Source: Bdellovibrionales bacterium (GTDB lineage: Bacteria; Bdellovibrionota; UBA1018). From it: a DNA stretch of 64,000 nucleotides. The notes under the pieces are model-generated. The model ran no database searches and was not told the DNA's origin. It was given only the letters and a program-made list of their open reading frames with translations. Below are positions 33,045 through 41,824 of the stretch, one piece after another (the first letter of the stretch is position 1; every line of letters begins with the position of its first letter). The stretch lies in contig CANCQK010000014.1 in NCBI GenBank assembly GCA_947380295.1, positions 1-64,000 on the forward strand, given 5' to 3'. A program made the translations under genes and the position numbers.

Positions 33045-35525
33045 TTAACCCCGCAATTCAGCGCCGAACTCCTTTTTCCAAGCATCTAAAATCTTGGATG
33101 AAAAAGCTTCAGCCTCAGACTCCTGAATACTACGGGTTTCATCATAAAAGATAACCCGTACGGCGATACTTGTCATCCCTTCAGCAACCTGCGAACCTCG
33201 ATAAATATCAAAAACTTTTGCTTCCTTGATCAGTGGCTTTCCTGCCTTGAGAGCAGCCTGACAAATTTTATCAACTGTTACATCTGACTTGACGACCAGC
33301 GCAAAATCTCGCTCCATCCCAGGGAACTGGGACCACGACTTGAAGACAGGCACTTGAAATGCTCCTCGAGAGAGCTTCAGCAACTGAGCCCAGTCCAATT
33401 CAGCCAAGTACAACTCACCCTTGATCTTAAGCTCTCGAGAAATAGCAGGGTGCAGCAATCCAAAATGTCCCGCCACAGCATTGCCAGCTAATACTTCTGC
33501 ACTTTTACCCGGATGAAAAAGCGGATTTCCTCCGGTCCGAGAGGCCGAAAATGGAATCATTCGAACACCCCGGGTCCCCAGCTCTGCAAAGAGAGACTCT
33601 GCAACAGCCTTAAGGTCGTAAAAATCCACGCCAGCCTGATCAGCCCTAAGCCCTCCGGCCATCCGAGGTCCGCTCATCGCCCAAGCCAGCTTCCAGCTCT
33701 CTTGCACACCAGTATTCATCCGTCCCGAAGACTCAATGGGGCCTGCAGCCGAAAATACGGGACGAAGCTCAAACAGACGAATCGGCAAAGACTCAGAACC
33801 AAAATGATGGTTCCAGTTCTCTTGGGCATTTCGAATTAAACCAGACAAGAGCGATGGCACCATCCACTCAAACTCTTCACTGAGTGGATTGATGAGTCTA
33901 ACCGAAGACTTCAACCCCACCCTCTCCAAGTTATCCCGGCTGGTGAAAGCGTAATTTAAGGACTCTTGAAAACCCAAATTAACCAGAGCATCCTTCACAC
34001 GGTCCATCAAAGTCACTTGAGAAATCGCAGAAACCGCCAGCGTCGGCACAGAACTCAAAGGAGGAATAGTAGCAGGGATCTGATCGTACCCAACCGTGCG
34101 AGCAATTTCTTCCGCTAGGTCTTCTTTAATATTCAAATCCCAGCGATAAGTCGGGGGACGGAGTCGCCAATGCCCTGGCTCACGAACGACCTGACAATTT
34201 AAGCCCTTCCAATAAGCCTCGACTTGATTGAGAGTCAGAGGGGCCTGATCCCGTTCAAAACCCAGAAAATCATGAACCTCGTGAAGCCCCAAGACTATTT
34301 CAGACCTCTGGAACGCAACTCCTGCACGAGAAGCACCTCGAACCCACTGAGAGCCGACTATACGCCCCCCTGCAAGGCGTACGACTTCGCTCGCAAATCG
34401 ACTCATGACATGACCCAGGTCTGCAGGATCAATCCCGCGCTCAAATCGATGAGCTGCATCGGTTTTACGTTGATATTTGCCCGCCGCCTGTCGGACCAAT
34501 TTGGGATCAAACTCTGCGCATTCCAAAAAAAGATTATGGGTCGAGAGCTGGACTTCTGAGTTACCACCGCCCATCACACCGGCTAACCCGATGGCTCGCT
34601 CAGCATCTGAAATCACGAGTTCGGACCCCGTGAGCTGAATTGTCTTTTGATCCAACAACGGAAGCTCCTCGCCTTTTCTCGCGGGACGAACGGAGACAGA
34701 ACGTCCACGAATCTCATCACCATCGTAGGCGTGCACAGGATGCCCCAACTCAAGCATCACCCAGTTGGAAATATCCACGACGTTATTAATGGACCTCAGA
34801 CCGATGGCTTCCAGCTTCCGGACTAGCCAATCTGGGGACGCTCCTATTTTAACTCCTTCAATCCAACATCCGAAGAATTGAGGAGCAAGATCACCTGCTT
34901 CGAGATGAATTGAAACTGGGCAGTTTCCTTCTTGAAGAGCTTGAGGCTCTGATTTCTTTAACTTCTGACCAAGAGCAGCGGCAACCTCCCGCGCAATCCC
35001 AAGGTGACTCAAGCAATCCCCACGATTGGCTGTTACCTTAAGGTGAAGAATGATGTCATTTTTCCCAAGGAAATCAGCAAGAGGCAGACCAAGCTGAGTC
35101 TCGGGCGGCAAAATCAAGATTCCCTCAGATGTATCCTTGAGTTTGAGCTCCTGCTCGGAACAAAGCATCCCAAAAGAAAGCACACCTCGAATCTTGCTTT
35201 CACCAATTTTGACTCCATTGGGAAGACTAGCTCCGACTTGAGCCAAGGCGACTTTGTCACCGGCCTTCATGTTCTGGGCGCCACAAACAATCTGAAGCGG
35301 CTCTCCCGAACCCAGCGTCACCGAACAGACGCTCAATCGATCAGCTTGGGGATGAGGTGCTCTCTCCAGAATCTGTGCGGTAATGACTTTTTCAAAACCC
35401 CGACCCAGACTTTCGACCTGCTCAACTTCAAGCCCGCGCCGAATTAAGAGTTCGGCCAAATCACTGGGACCCTTAATTGGACTTAGATCTACCCACTCAG
35501 AGAGCCAATTCCATGAAATTCGCAT
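33045..35525 (-). CDS. pheT: Phenylalanyl-tRNA synthetase beta subunit
   Basis: Large subunit of the alpha2-beta2 PheRS. Begins with MRISWNWLSEWVDL, contains the tRNA-binding (EMAP-like) domain (about 40-150), the B3/4 editing region (about 205-390, including RKTDAAHRFERGIDP), the B5 helix-turn-helix, the catalytic-like core (YTFAFTSR-type segment) and the C-terminal ferredoxin-fold anticodon-binding domain (FPGMERDFALVV). 826 residues, normal. Separated from pheS by 137 bases, 50 bases before ihfA. Confidence 0.97.
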   Translation of the reverse strand: MRISWNWLSEWVDLSPIKGPSDLAELLIRRGLEVEQVESLGRGFEKVITAQILERAPHPQADRLSVCSVTLGSGEPLQIVCGAQNMKAGDKVALAQVGASLPNGVKIGESKIRGVLSFGMLCSEQELKLKDTSEGILILPPETQLGLPLADFLGKNDIILHLKVTANRGDCLSHLGIAREVAAALGQKLKKSEPQALQEGNCPVSIHLEAGDLAPQFFGCWIEGVKIGASPDWLVRKLEAIGLRSINNVVDISNWVMLELGHPVHAYDGDEIRGRSVSVRPARKGEELPLLDQKTIQLTGSELVISDAERAIGLAGVMGGGNSEVQLSTHNLFLECAEFDPKLVRQAAGKYQRKTDAAHRFERGIDPADLGHVMSRFASEVVRLAGGRIVGSQWVRGASRAGVAFQRSEIVLGLHEVHDFLGFERDQAPLTLNQVEAYWKGLNCQVVREPGHWRLRPPTYRWDLNIKEDLAEEIARTVGYDQIPATIPPLSSVPTLAVSAISQVTLMDRVKDALVNLGFQESLNYAFTSRDNLERVGLKSSVRLINPLSEEFEWMVPSLLSGLIRNAQENWNHHFGSESLPIRLFELRPVFSAAGPIESSGRMNTGVQESWKLAWAMSGPRMAGGLRADQAGVDFYDLKAVAESLFAELGTRGVRMIPFSASRTGGNPLFHPGKSAEVLAGNAVAGHFGLLHPAISRELKIKGELYLAELDWAQLLKLSRGAFQVPVFKSWSQFPGMERDFALVVKSDVTVDKICQAALKAGKPLIKEAKVFDIYRGSQVAEGMTSIAVRVIFYDETRSIQESEAEAFSSKILDAWKKEFGAELRG

Positions 35526-35662
35526 GAGTCACCTCAAAACGTTATGATCGCCCCGGGGAATCAATACCCGAGATATCGATTGCAAGTGCGTGGACAAATC
35601 CACACCCATCAATCCGCAGAAACGCCTTCCCGACTGAAATGTCGAAACGTCCCTCTGCTCAA

Positions 35663-36694
35663 TTAAAACTGACTTAGGAAGCGCACATCCCCCTGAAACA
35701 GGAGTCGAAGATCGGGCACCTCGTGCAGGAGCATAGCAATACGCTCCACTCCGATTCCGAAAGCAAATCCGGAGAGACCCTCAGTGTCACCTGAGTAGCC
35801 GGCCATCTCAAAAAGCCGAGGATGCACCATTCCTGCACCTAAGACCTCGAGCCACCCGGTGCCTTTGCATATTTTACAATCATCAGACGCCTTCACTCGG
35901 CAGCGGAAGCAACTCACGTCCACCTCTGCACCGGGCTCAACAAAAGGAAAATAGCTGGGACGAAGGCGAATTTGGGTGTCCGAACCAAAAAGCTCTCGGG
36001 CCCAGAACTGCAGGACCCCTTTGAGATCGCTCATGCGAACATTTTTATCCACCCAAAGTCCTTCGACTTGATGAAACATAGGAGAGTGTGTTGCGTCGTG
36101 GTCGCAACGGTAGACAGCCCCTGGACAGAGAACTCGCACAGGCCACTTCTGAGCGAGCATCGAGCGCATTTGCACACCTGAAGTATGAGTTCTGAGAACG
36201 ACTCCTGGTCCAAGAAAAAAGGTATCCTGCATGTCCCGCGCAGGGTGATCTGCCGGTATATTCACAGCCTCGAAATTCAGATAGTCCGTCTCAGCTTCTG
36301 GCCCGAGGGTAACGTCGAAACCTAGCCTGCCAAAAATCTGCATCATCCGTCGCACGGTCTGTGTGACTAAATGAAGGGAACCGCGATGCGCTAAGCGCGC
36401 GGGCGCGGAAATATCCAGCTTTTCTTTCTGAAGCTGCTGTTCAAGATGCACTTTTTCAAGCGAAGACTTACGAACTTCGAGAGCCGCCTCGATTTTCCGC
36501 TTCCACTCGTTAGCCGCTGCACCGATTACAGGGCGCTCTTCTGGATTGATCCCTGAAAGTCCCTTAAGGACTTCATTCAAGGATCCTTTTTTTCCAAGAA
36601 GAGACACCCGAATCTGGTCTAAAGACTCAAAGCTTGAGGTTTTTTCAATCTCCTCAAGCGCTCGCCCCCCGATCGCGCTCAGTTTCTCAATCAT
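35663..36694 (-). CDS. pheS: Phenylalanyl-tRNA synthetase alpha subunit
   Basis: Class II catalytic subunit. An N-terminal coiled coil (about 1-85), then motif 1/2/3 elements: HPARDMQDTFF, RTHTSGVQMR, PGAVYRCDHDATHSPMFHQVEG, and GFAFGIGVERIAML at the end. The start at ATG 36694 fits the family start MIEKLSAI; the upstream frame extends to 36781 but would run into rplT. It lies 16 bases after rplT. A zinc-like cysteine cluster (CFRCRVKASDDCKICKG) is inserted before the last motif, as in some family members. Confidence 0.96.
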   Translation of the reverse strand: MIEKLSAIGGRALEEIEKTSSFESLDQIRVSLLGKKGSLNEVLKGLSGINPEERPVIGAAANEWKRKIEAALEVRKSSLEKVHLEQQLQKEKLDISAPARLAHRGSLHLVTQTVRRMMQIFGRLGFDVTLGPEAETDYLNFEAVNIPADHPARDMQDTFFLGPGVVLRTHTSGVQMRSMLAQKWPVRVLCPGAVYRCDHDATHSPMFHQVEGLWVDKNVRMSDLKGVLQFWARELFGSDTQIRLRPSYFPFVEPGAEVDVSCFRCRVKASDDCKICKGTGWLEVLGAGMVHPRLFEMAGYSGDTEGLSGFAFGIGVERIAMLLHEVPDLRLLFQGDVRFLSQF

Positions 36695-36710
36695 GGATCT
36701 AGGGGTAGCC

Positions 36711-37073
36711 TTATTGAGCTGGAGCGAGTGATCGAACTTGGTCGACCATTGCGCTGAAAGCCCGTGGATCGACGATGGCAATATCTGCCAAAACTTTTCG
36801 ATCCAAGTTCACTTGAGCTTTTTTCAAAGCACCAATGAGGCGGCTATAGCTCATATTGTTGTCATTGGCTGCTGCTGAAAGGCGAGCAATCCAAAGCTGT
36901 CTGAAGTCACGCTTCTTAGCGCGACGATCACGATAAGCATAGACAAACGCGCGATCTACAGCTTCTGCAGTTCGCTTGAATTTATTTTTACGACCGAGGA
37001 CGAAACCCTCTGCACGCTTGAGAACTTTATTGTGGCGTCTACGACGTTTAAAACCACGTTTTGCACGAGGCAT
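36711..37073 (-). CDS. rplT: Ribosomal protein L20
   Basis: Basic 120-residue 23S rRNA-binding protein: MPRAKRGFKRRRRHNKVLKRAEGF and FRQLWIARLSAAANDNNMSYSRLIGALKKA are the family hallmarks. L20 is needed early in 50S assembly and represses its own operon in many bacteria. The gap to rpmI is 85 bases. Part of the rpmI-rplT-pheS-pheT-ihfA transcript. Confidence 0.98.
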   Translation of the reverse strand: MPRAKRGFKRRRRHNKVLKRAEGFVLGRKNKFKRTAEAVDRAFVYAYRDRRAKKRDFRQLWIARLSAAANDNNMSYSRLIGALKKAQVNLDRKVLADIAIVDPRAFSAMVDQVRSLAPAQ

Positions 37074-37158
37074 GGTAACTCCTTATTTTCCTGATACCGT
37101 TAACTTGAAACTTGGACCTAGTTTGCCGCCAAATCCAAAAAGGGACAATTCCCTAAGG

Positions 37159-37356
37159 TTATGCTCCGTAGGGCATGCACTTTTCAACGTGCTTAATATC
37201 CCCTTCGAAAACATAGCCCGCGCCACGAAGCTTGAGCTTACGGGCGGAACTCTTGTTTCCCAAATTATGGCGTTTGTTAGTACGCTTAAATTTCACTTTT
37301 CCAGTGGCTGTGAATGAAAAACGTTTTGCGGCTGCTTTTTTTGTCTTTAATTTCAT
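37159..37356 (-). CDS. rpmI: Ribosomal protein L35
   Basis: 65 residues beginning MKLKTKKAAAKRFS, the family N-terminus, with RRAGYVFEGDIKHVEKCMPYG-like C-terminus. The start is set at ATG 37356; the frame is open upstream but lacks family similarity. First gene of the translation operon here, because infC, normally directly upstream, is separated by a gene of opposite strand. A promoter must lie in 37357-37459, but no clear one is visible. Confidence 0.95.
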   Translation of the reverse strand: MKLKTKKAAAKRFSFTATGKVKFKRTNKRHNLGNKSSARKLKLRGAGYVFEGDIKHVEKCMPYGA

Positions 37357-37459
37357 AGGGCCCGTAACGTAACCCAAAGAGCGGCCTGTCGTCAAGGTGC
37401 TTGTCACATTGAAATCACGAGAAACAAAAACTTATTTACTGGAGTCAAGCCGCTAGGTT

Positions 37460-40219
37460 ATGGTCCGTTTCATGAGAATATTCACAACTTCATCACCGAG
37501 TCATAAATCAACCTCATTAGTTGTCACTCTCGCTTTACTGTCTGCATGCACTAAGCTTCAGACCAATCCTCCCTCTTCGGGCCAGGACACAACTTCAACC
37601 TCTTATTTTCAAACAGATTTAGCTACCGATGACGGCAATGTAACTACTCAATCCACCCAGGCCCAAAACCCAGCCCTAGCAAACCAGTGGGCCTCGTTTC
37701 GCGGCGGCGCCCACAATCCAGGCATGAGCCAGGTCAGAGTGCGAGCCATCAACAACCCGACCTCGATCCGAACAGCCACTGAGTTTGATACCGGCGGCCT
37801 CGTTTGGGCAACTCCCGTAATCGACGAAAGCGGTAACGTTTATATTGGAGCTGCCAATAAATACTTTTACTCATTTACCTCAGATGGACAAAAGAGATGG
37901 GAGTATCGGATCGAGTCCAAGGCGGACTCACTCATTGACTCCGCTGCGGCTCTGATTCCATCCATTGGTCAACAACCAGCCCTCGTCGTCGTGCCAGGAG
38001 GAGATGGATCACTCCATGCCCTTCATCGAGGCACAGGAGAACGGATTTGGAAGTTCGAGGCCCATGGAGCTTCGGATTCGACTCATCAAAGTGGCGTTGT
38101 TGTGAACTCATTCGAAGGAAACGTCCAATACAGCCCAGCTCACCAACTCATTTACGCCGGCTCCGATAACGGGAGCATGTATGCCATAGACCCCACAGGA
38201 AAAGAAAAGTGGTCGAAAAAGACAGGAATGATGATCTGGACAGCGGCTCTCATCAGCCCAGACCAAAACTGGATGTCATTTGGCTCACTCGACGGTAAAC
38301 TCTACCTCCTAGACCCAATCACAGGATCTGAATTAGCTCAACCCTACCACGGCAAATCAGACATTAAATCCTCTCCGACTACAGACGGAAAAGGAAATAT
38401 TTACTTTGGCAACAGCAACGGAGAACTCGTATCCGTTAAGGTCGCGCCCCATTCAGGTGCACGAAAGCTCGCTTTCCATCTGAACTGGACGTTCAAGACC
38501 GGACGAGAAGTTTACTCATCACCGGCTTACGCTGATGGTAAGGTTTTATTCGGCTCTGTCGACGGCACTTTTTACGCTCTTAAAGCTGACGATGGATCTC
38601 TTGCCTGGAAATTTAACGCCTACTCGAAAATCTTAAGCTCTCCCTTAGTCACTCAGGACCATGTTGTCATTTTTGGCGCAAAAAATGGCAAGATCTACGC
38701 TCTTAACCTATCCAAGGGCGATCGCATCTGGTCCTACCGAGCCACGCTAGACCCCATCAAAAGCAATTTGGACGCATCACCAGCGATCGACGCTTCAGGC
38801 ATGATCCATGTGGGCTCGTACAACGGCAAAATTTACCATATCCCGTATGAATATTGCCTCACGCACGTCTCAGATCGCGAGAGATGCGAATTCGGAGGAA
38901 ACAAAGACAGCCTTGAATTTGAAATACCCAAGAACCAATCCAACGTAGCAAGCTTATTTTGGATCCCCTCCCAAGCCAACCACCTCATCGACAGCAGCAG
39001 CCCCCTGCAATTGAGACTCGTAGTTATGGAAAACAACGAGTTCATTGAAAATGCCGCAATTGATGCCCTCCCTGACAATCTCCACGTAGAACTCACCCCT
39101 CCTGTGGATTTCAAGGCCCAGGTATCATCCGACGGCAAGTACCTCAATATCACTCCAAAGAACTTTTTTGCGCCCGACACCACCTACAAAGTTAAGGTCT
39201 CTGGGCTTTACTACAAGCAAAGTCATAATTTTATTTGGGACCGCATCAACCCATCCAACTGGGTGGGCACGGCTTTCCAATCTGAACAGAGCTTCACAGT
39301 CAAACCCTCCCAAAGCGAACCTTGGTCAGGCCTGACTGCAGATAGCTCCGTAACTTGGGGCCTAAAATCTCTTTATCTTTTACAACCTGAGGCAATGGAC
39401 ACTTACACCCCAGCCGCTCTTGACGGTCAGGGTTACTTGGTGACAGCGTTTGGATTCGACTCCCGACAACAGAAGATGCTACTCATGGCAGTGCCTGCCT
39501 TTCCTGAACATGACGGCGGCGAAGATCGCTTCATCTTGATGCCCGAACCATCGAAAGCATTCGTTCTCAACGGACGATTCGACAAAGACAATCTCAAGGG
39601 CCAAGGGGGATTTACTCTCGCTGCAATGGGTGGCGAAATGTCGCTGAATCCGTTTACGTTTTCAGCCTCGCTCAACCCTCAAACGGGCAATTTAGATGGT
39701 CAAATCCAGGCAAGCACCTATTGTCTTTCAATCAAAGGAAACGGAGCGAAATACACGTTCCCACTCTCTTTAGTGAATCAACTCTGTGACGCCTACGGAT
39801 ACCTCCATGCCATGGGCCTCTTCAAAGGCATCAGGATCGTAGAAAAACCGAATGCAGCTCGAGTCGCTCGATTCAGGAGCTCTGGCAAGGCAGAAGCCGA
39901 GATCGACCTTCGATTGCCAGCCCTCTCTGGCCCGCATCTTCTTTCGGTTGTACAATACGACTCTAAAACAGTCTCAGTCGTTCATCATTCCACTGAAGTG
40001 ATTCCGGCTCAAGGCGGAACGGATAGTCAGATTTGGACAGCCAAAGTCAAACTCAAAGAAAACTGCACCGACTGCTGCAGGCGAAACAGTGATCACCCGG
40101 TCGCTGTCTTCTTTGATGCTCAAAAGCTGGACCTTTCTCAACTCAATGAATGCGCAAACTCTGCCAGCGCGGCAGACCAAACCCGCCAGCAATCACAGCA
40201 ACGAAACCAGCAGCAATAG
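37460..40219 (+). CDS. PQQ-like beta-propeller lipoprotein
   Basis: 919 residues. N-terminal lipoprotein signal with lipobox LSAC (Cys30), so anchored in the envelope. Residues about 75-470 hold repeated blades of PQQ-like propeller type (VYIGAANKYFYSFTSDGQKRWEYR, IYAGSDNGSMYAIDPTGKEKW, YFGNSNGELVSV, LFGSVDGTFYALKADDGSLAWKF, IFGAKNGKIYALNLSKGDRIWSY). The second half (about 500-900) is a beta-rich region with an Ig-like part and cysteines, ending in a Gln-rich tail (QQSQQRNQQQ). It may be a BamB-like scaffold or an exported binding protein; no redox residues prove PQQ binding. It is transcribed opposite to and between infC and rpmI. Confidence 0.82.
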   Translation: MVRFMRIFTTSSPSHKSTSLVVTLALLSACTKLQTNPPSSGQDTTSTSYFQTDLATDDGNVTTQSTQAQNPALANQWASFRGGAHNPGMSQVRVRAINNPTSIRTATEFDTGGLVWATPVIDESGNVYIGAANKYFYSFTSDGQKRWEYRIESKADSLIDSAAALIPSIGQQPALVVVPGGDGSLHALHRGTGERIWKFEAHGASDSTHQSGVVVNSFEGNVQYSPAHQLIYAGSDNGSMYAIDPTGKEKWSKKTGMMIWTAALISPDQNWMSFGSLDGKLYLLDPITGSELAQPYHGKSDIKSSPTTDGKGNIYFGNSNGELVSVKVAPHSGARKLAFHLNWTFKTGREVYSSPAYADGKVLFGSVDGTFYALKADDGSLAWKFNAYSKILSSPLVTQDHVVIFGAKNGKIYALNLSKGDRIWSYRATLDPIKSNLDASPAIDASGMIHVGSYNGKIYHIPYEYCLTHVSDRERCEFGGNKDSLEFEIPKNQSNVASLFWIPSQANHLIDSSSPLQLRLVVMENNEFIENAAIDALPDNLHVELTPPVDFKAQVSSDGKYLNITPKNFFAPDTTYKVKVSGLYYKQSHNFIWDRINPSNWVGTAFQSEQSFTVKPSQSEPWSGLTADSSVTWGLKSLYLLQPEAMDTYTPAALDGQGYLVTAFGFDSRQQKMLLMAVPAFPEHDGGEDRFILMPEPSKAFVLNGRFDKDNLKGQGGFTLAAMGGEMSLNPFTFSASLNPQTGNLDGQIQASTYCLSIKGNGAKYTFPLSLVNQLCDAYGYLHAMGLFKGIRIVEKPNAARVARFRSSGKAEAEIDLRLPALSGPHLLSVVQYDSKTVSVVHHSTEVIPAQGGTDSQIWTAKVKLKENCTDCCRRNSDHPVAVFFDAQKLDLSQLNECANSASAADQTRQQSQQRNQQQ

Positions 40220-40229
40220 TACTTCCTTA

Positions 40230-40265
40230 GGCGTGCCTCGAACTCATCACAGAGCGAGGCACGCC
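40230..40265 (+). terminator. Inverted repeat after the PQQ-propeller gene
   Basis: An 11-bp perfect stem (40230-40240 with 40255-40265, GGCGTGCCTCG) with a 14-base loop, 10 bases after the stop codon. It is followed by AAAAC rather than T residues, so classic Rho-independent termination is doubtful; it may protect the 3' end. Confidence 0.45.
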
Positions 40266-40362
40266 AAAACTTCGGCTAACACTTGCGCGATGTGCGAATT
40301 CATCGGATTTAAGACTTCAGCAGGCACCTCTTAAAAACTCAGGAATGAACTCGATAAACCCA

Positions 40363-40408
40363 ATAAAAAAAGCTCCGAAGACGGGTTATGAAGCCTGTCG
40401 ACGGAGCC
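40363..40408 (-). terminator. Rho-independent terminator of infC
   Basis: On the minus strand GGCTCCG (40408-40402) pairs with CGGAGCT (40377-40371), with an imperfect inner stem, followed by TTTTTTTATT (40370-40361). It starts about 26 bases after the infC stop. This means infC is transcribed alone. Confidence 0.85.
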
Positions 40409-40434
40409 TTAAACTGTGGGTCAAATAAAGTTCG

Positions 40435-41088
40435 TTATTTAGCTTTTGCCACGATGATAGTCGGACCTGGAGTAGCAGATTGTTTTTTGCTGGCACCAGG
40501 AGCGAGAACCATAATGAGCTTCTTGCCTTCGAGCTTAGGTGGGGCTTCGACATTCCCCACGTCCTTCACCAATTCAGCAAGCTGCTTCATAATTTTGAAG
40601 CCTTGATCAGCATAGGTGATTTCTCGACCACGGAACATGATGGTGATTTTTGCCTTATCTCCATCTTCAAGAAATTGGCGTACGTTTTTGAATTTGTACT
40701 CCAAATCGTGTTCCTCAGTCTGAGGACGCAACTGAACTTCTTTAACTTTGATCACGGTCTGCTTCTTCTTAGCGACTTGCTCTTTTTTCTTCTTTTCGTA
40801 CTTAAACTTGCCGTAATCGCAAATCTTGCAGACCGGAGGCTGAGCGTTTGGAGAAACTTCCATGAGGTCGAGGCCGCGATCACGCGCCATTTGGAGCGCC
40901 TCAAATGTAGGAACGACTCCTACTTGCTCTCCTTTTTCGTCAATCAGACGAACCTGAGGAACTCGAATTCTCTCATTGAGACGATGTTCGTCTTTATTTT
41001 GGTTTGGAACAGGACCTCGCGGGAAGCGGGGTCTTGGAAATGATGGTGGGCCGGACGGGCTAGAGGGACTTGAAGGTGTAAATGCCAT
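40435..41088 (-). CDS. infC: Translation initiation factor IF-3
   Basis: Binds the 30S subunit and checks the initiator tRNA. Core motifs: RLNERIRVPQVRLIDEKGEQVGV, PVCKICDYGKFKYEKKKKEQ, VKEVQLRPQTEEHDLEYK and GREITYADQG. 217 residues: an N-terminal Pro/Ser-rich arm (residues 1-36) and a C-terminal tail extend it beyond the usual 180. The start is ATG at 41088. The nearest strong ribosome binding site (AAGGAGG, 41111-41117) is 22 bases upstream, too far for normal use, and no better in-frame start lies between. Confidence 0.95.
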   Translation of the reverse strand: MAFTPSSPSSPSGPPSFPRPRFPRGPVPNQNKDEHRLNERIRVPQVRLIDEKGEQVGVVPTFEALQMARDRGLDLMEVSPNAQPPVCKICDYGKFKYEKKKKEQVAKKKQTVIKVKEVQLRPQTEEHDLEYKFKNVRQFLEDGDKAKITIMFRGREITYADQGFKIMKQLAELVKDVGNVEAPPKLEGKKLIMVLAPGASKKQSATPGPTIIVAKAK

Positions 41089-41288
41089 TCTCAGATTTGG
41101 TTCTTATGAACCTCCTTATGTACCCGGAATATCGAAATCGAAGCAGAGTGTCAAGCAACAATGATAATTCAGGGACTTGGGGACTCCTACACGACCTCCA
41201 GAGGCGGCTCCCTTCAGTCTAAATCTCCCACTAGTCTAGCGGAGACAGAAAGGAGCCTCACCCTGGTCGATCAAGCTCAAAACTGGAA

Positions 41289-41744
41289 TTAAAGCGATGC
41301 GCTCAATTCAGAGTTACTCTGGGCTGATGCCTGAGAGGCTGATGCGCCTTTTCTTTTAGTTGCAACCTTGGTTTTCGTCTTTTTTACTTTTGCCTTAGAC
41401 GAAGCAGCCTTGCGCGCAGGCTTGCCGGCCGCGCTCATCTTCGTCACTTGGGTCAAAAGCTTTTCAAACTCTTTACGTTGTGAATCGACATACTTTTTTA
41501 GCTTCTTCACTTCACTTGGAATTTGCTTTTGGAAACGCGCCAGCTCTTTTCGTTCTCTTTCTAAGAACTTTTTCATTTTTTCAACGTCAGGTCCGAAAAG
41601 CTTTTTAACTTCCTTGCCCTGCCTCTTTGCGTACTTTCGAGCTTCTTCAACCCAATCCTGTCCTTGAATCAGACTCTGTAACTGGGCTTGGGCTTCTTTT
41701 ACTTTGGTAAAAACTTTTTTCACTTCTGCATTCATGGTCTTCAT
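41289..41744 (-). CDS. Basic coiled-coil protein with Lys/Ala tail
   Basis: 151 residues: a heptad-like helix (about 5-100, VKEAQAQLQSLIQ, ERERKELARFQKQI) followed by a Lys/Ala/Ser-rich tail (KARKAASSKAKVKKTKTKVATK) reminiscent of histone-H1-like or phasin proteins. ATG at 41744 has GGAG 10 bases upstream; the frame continues seven codons further. No signal peptide. A DNA- or granule-associated role is possible from composition but not proven. It follows nadE downstream by 80 bases. Confidence 0.65.
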   Translation of the reverse strand: MKTMNAEVKKVFTKVKEAQAQLQSLIQGQDWVEEARKYAKRQGKEVKKLFGPDVEKMKKFLERERKELARFQKQIPSEVKKLKKYVDSQRKEFEKLLTQVTKMSAAGKPARKAASSKAKVKKTKTKVATKRKGASASQASAQSNSELSASL

Positions 41745-41824
41745 TATGATGGTGCTCCTGCTCAATGGCTCGCCGTTAATTGAACAACTTCTGAGCTACG
41801 GTTAGCATAAATCTGTAGAAATAT

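Noticed and set aside
40480..41043. Long open frame antisense to infC
   Set aside because: Shadow of the IF3 coding sequence; IF3 motifs are clear on the minus strand.
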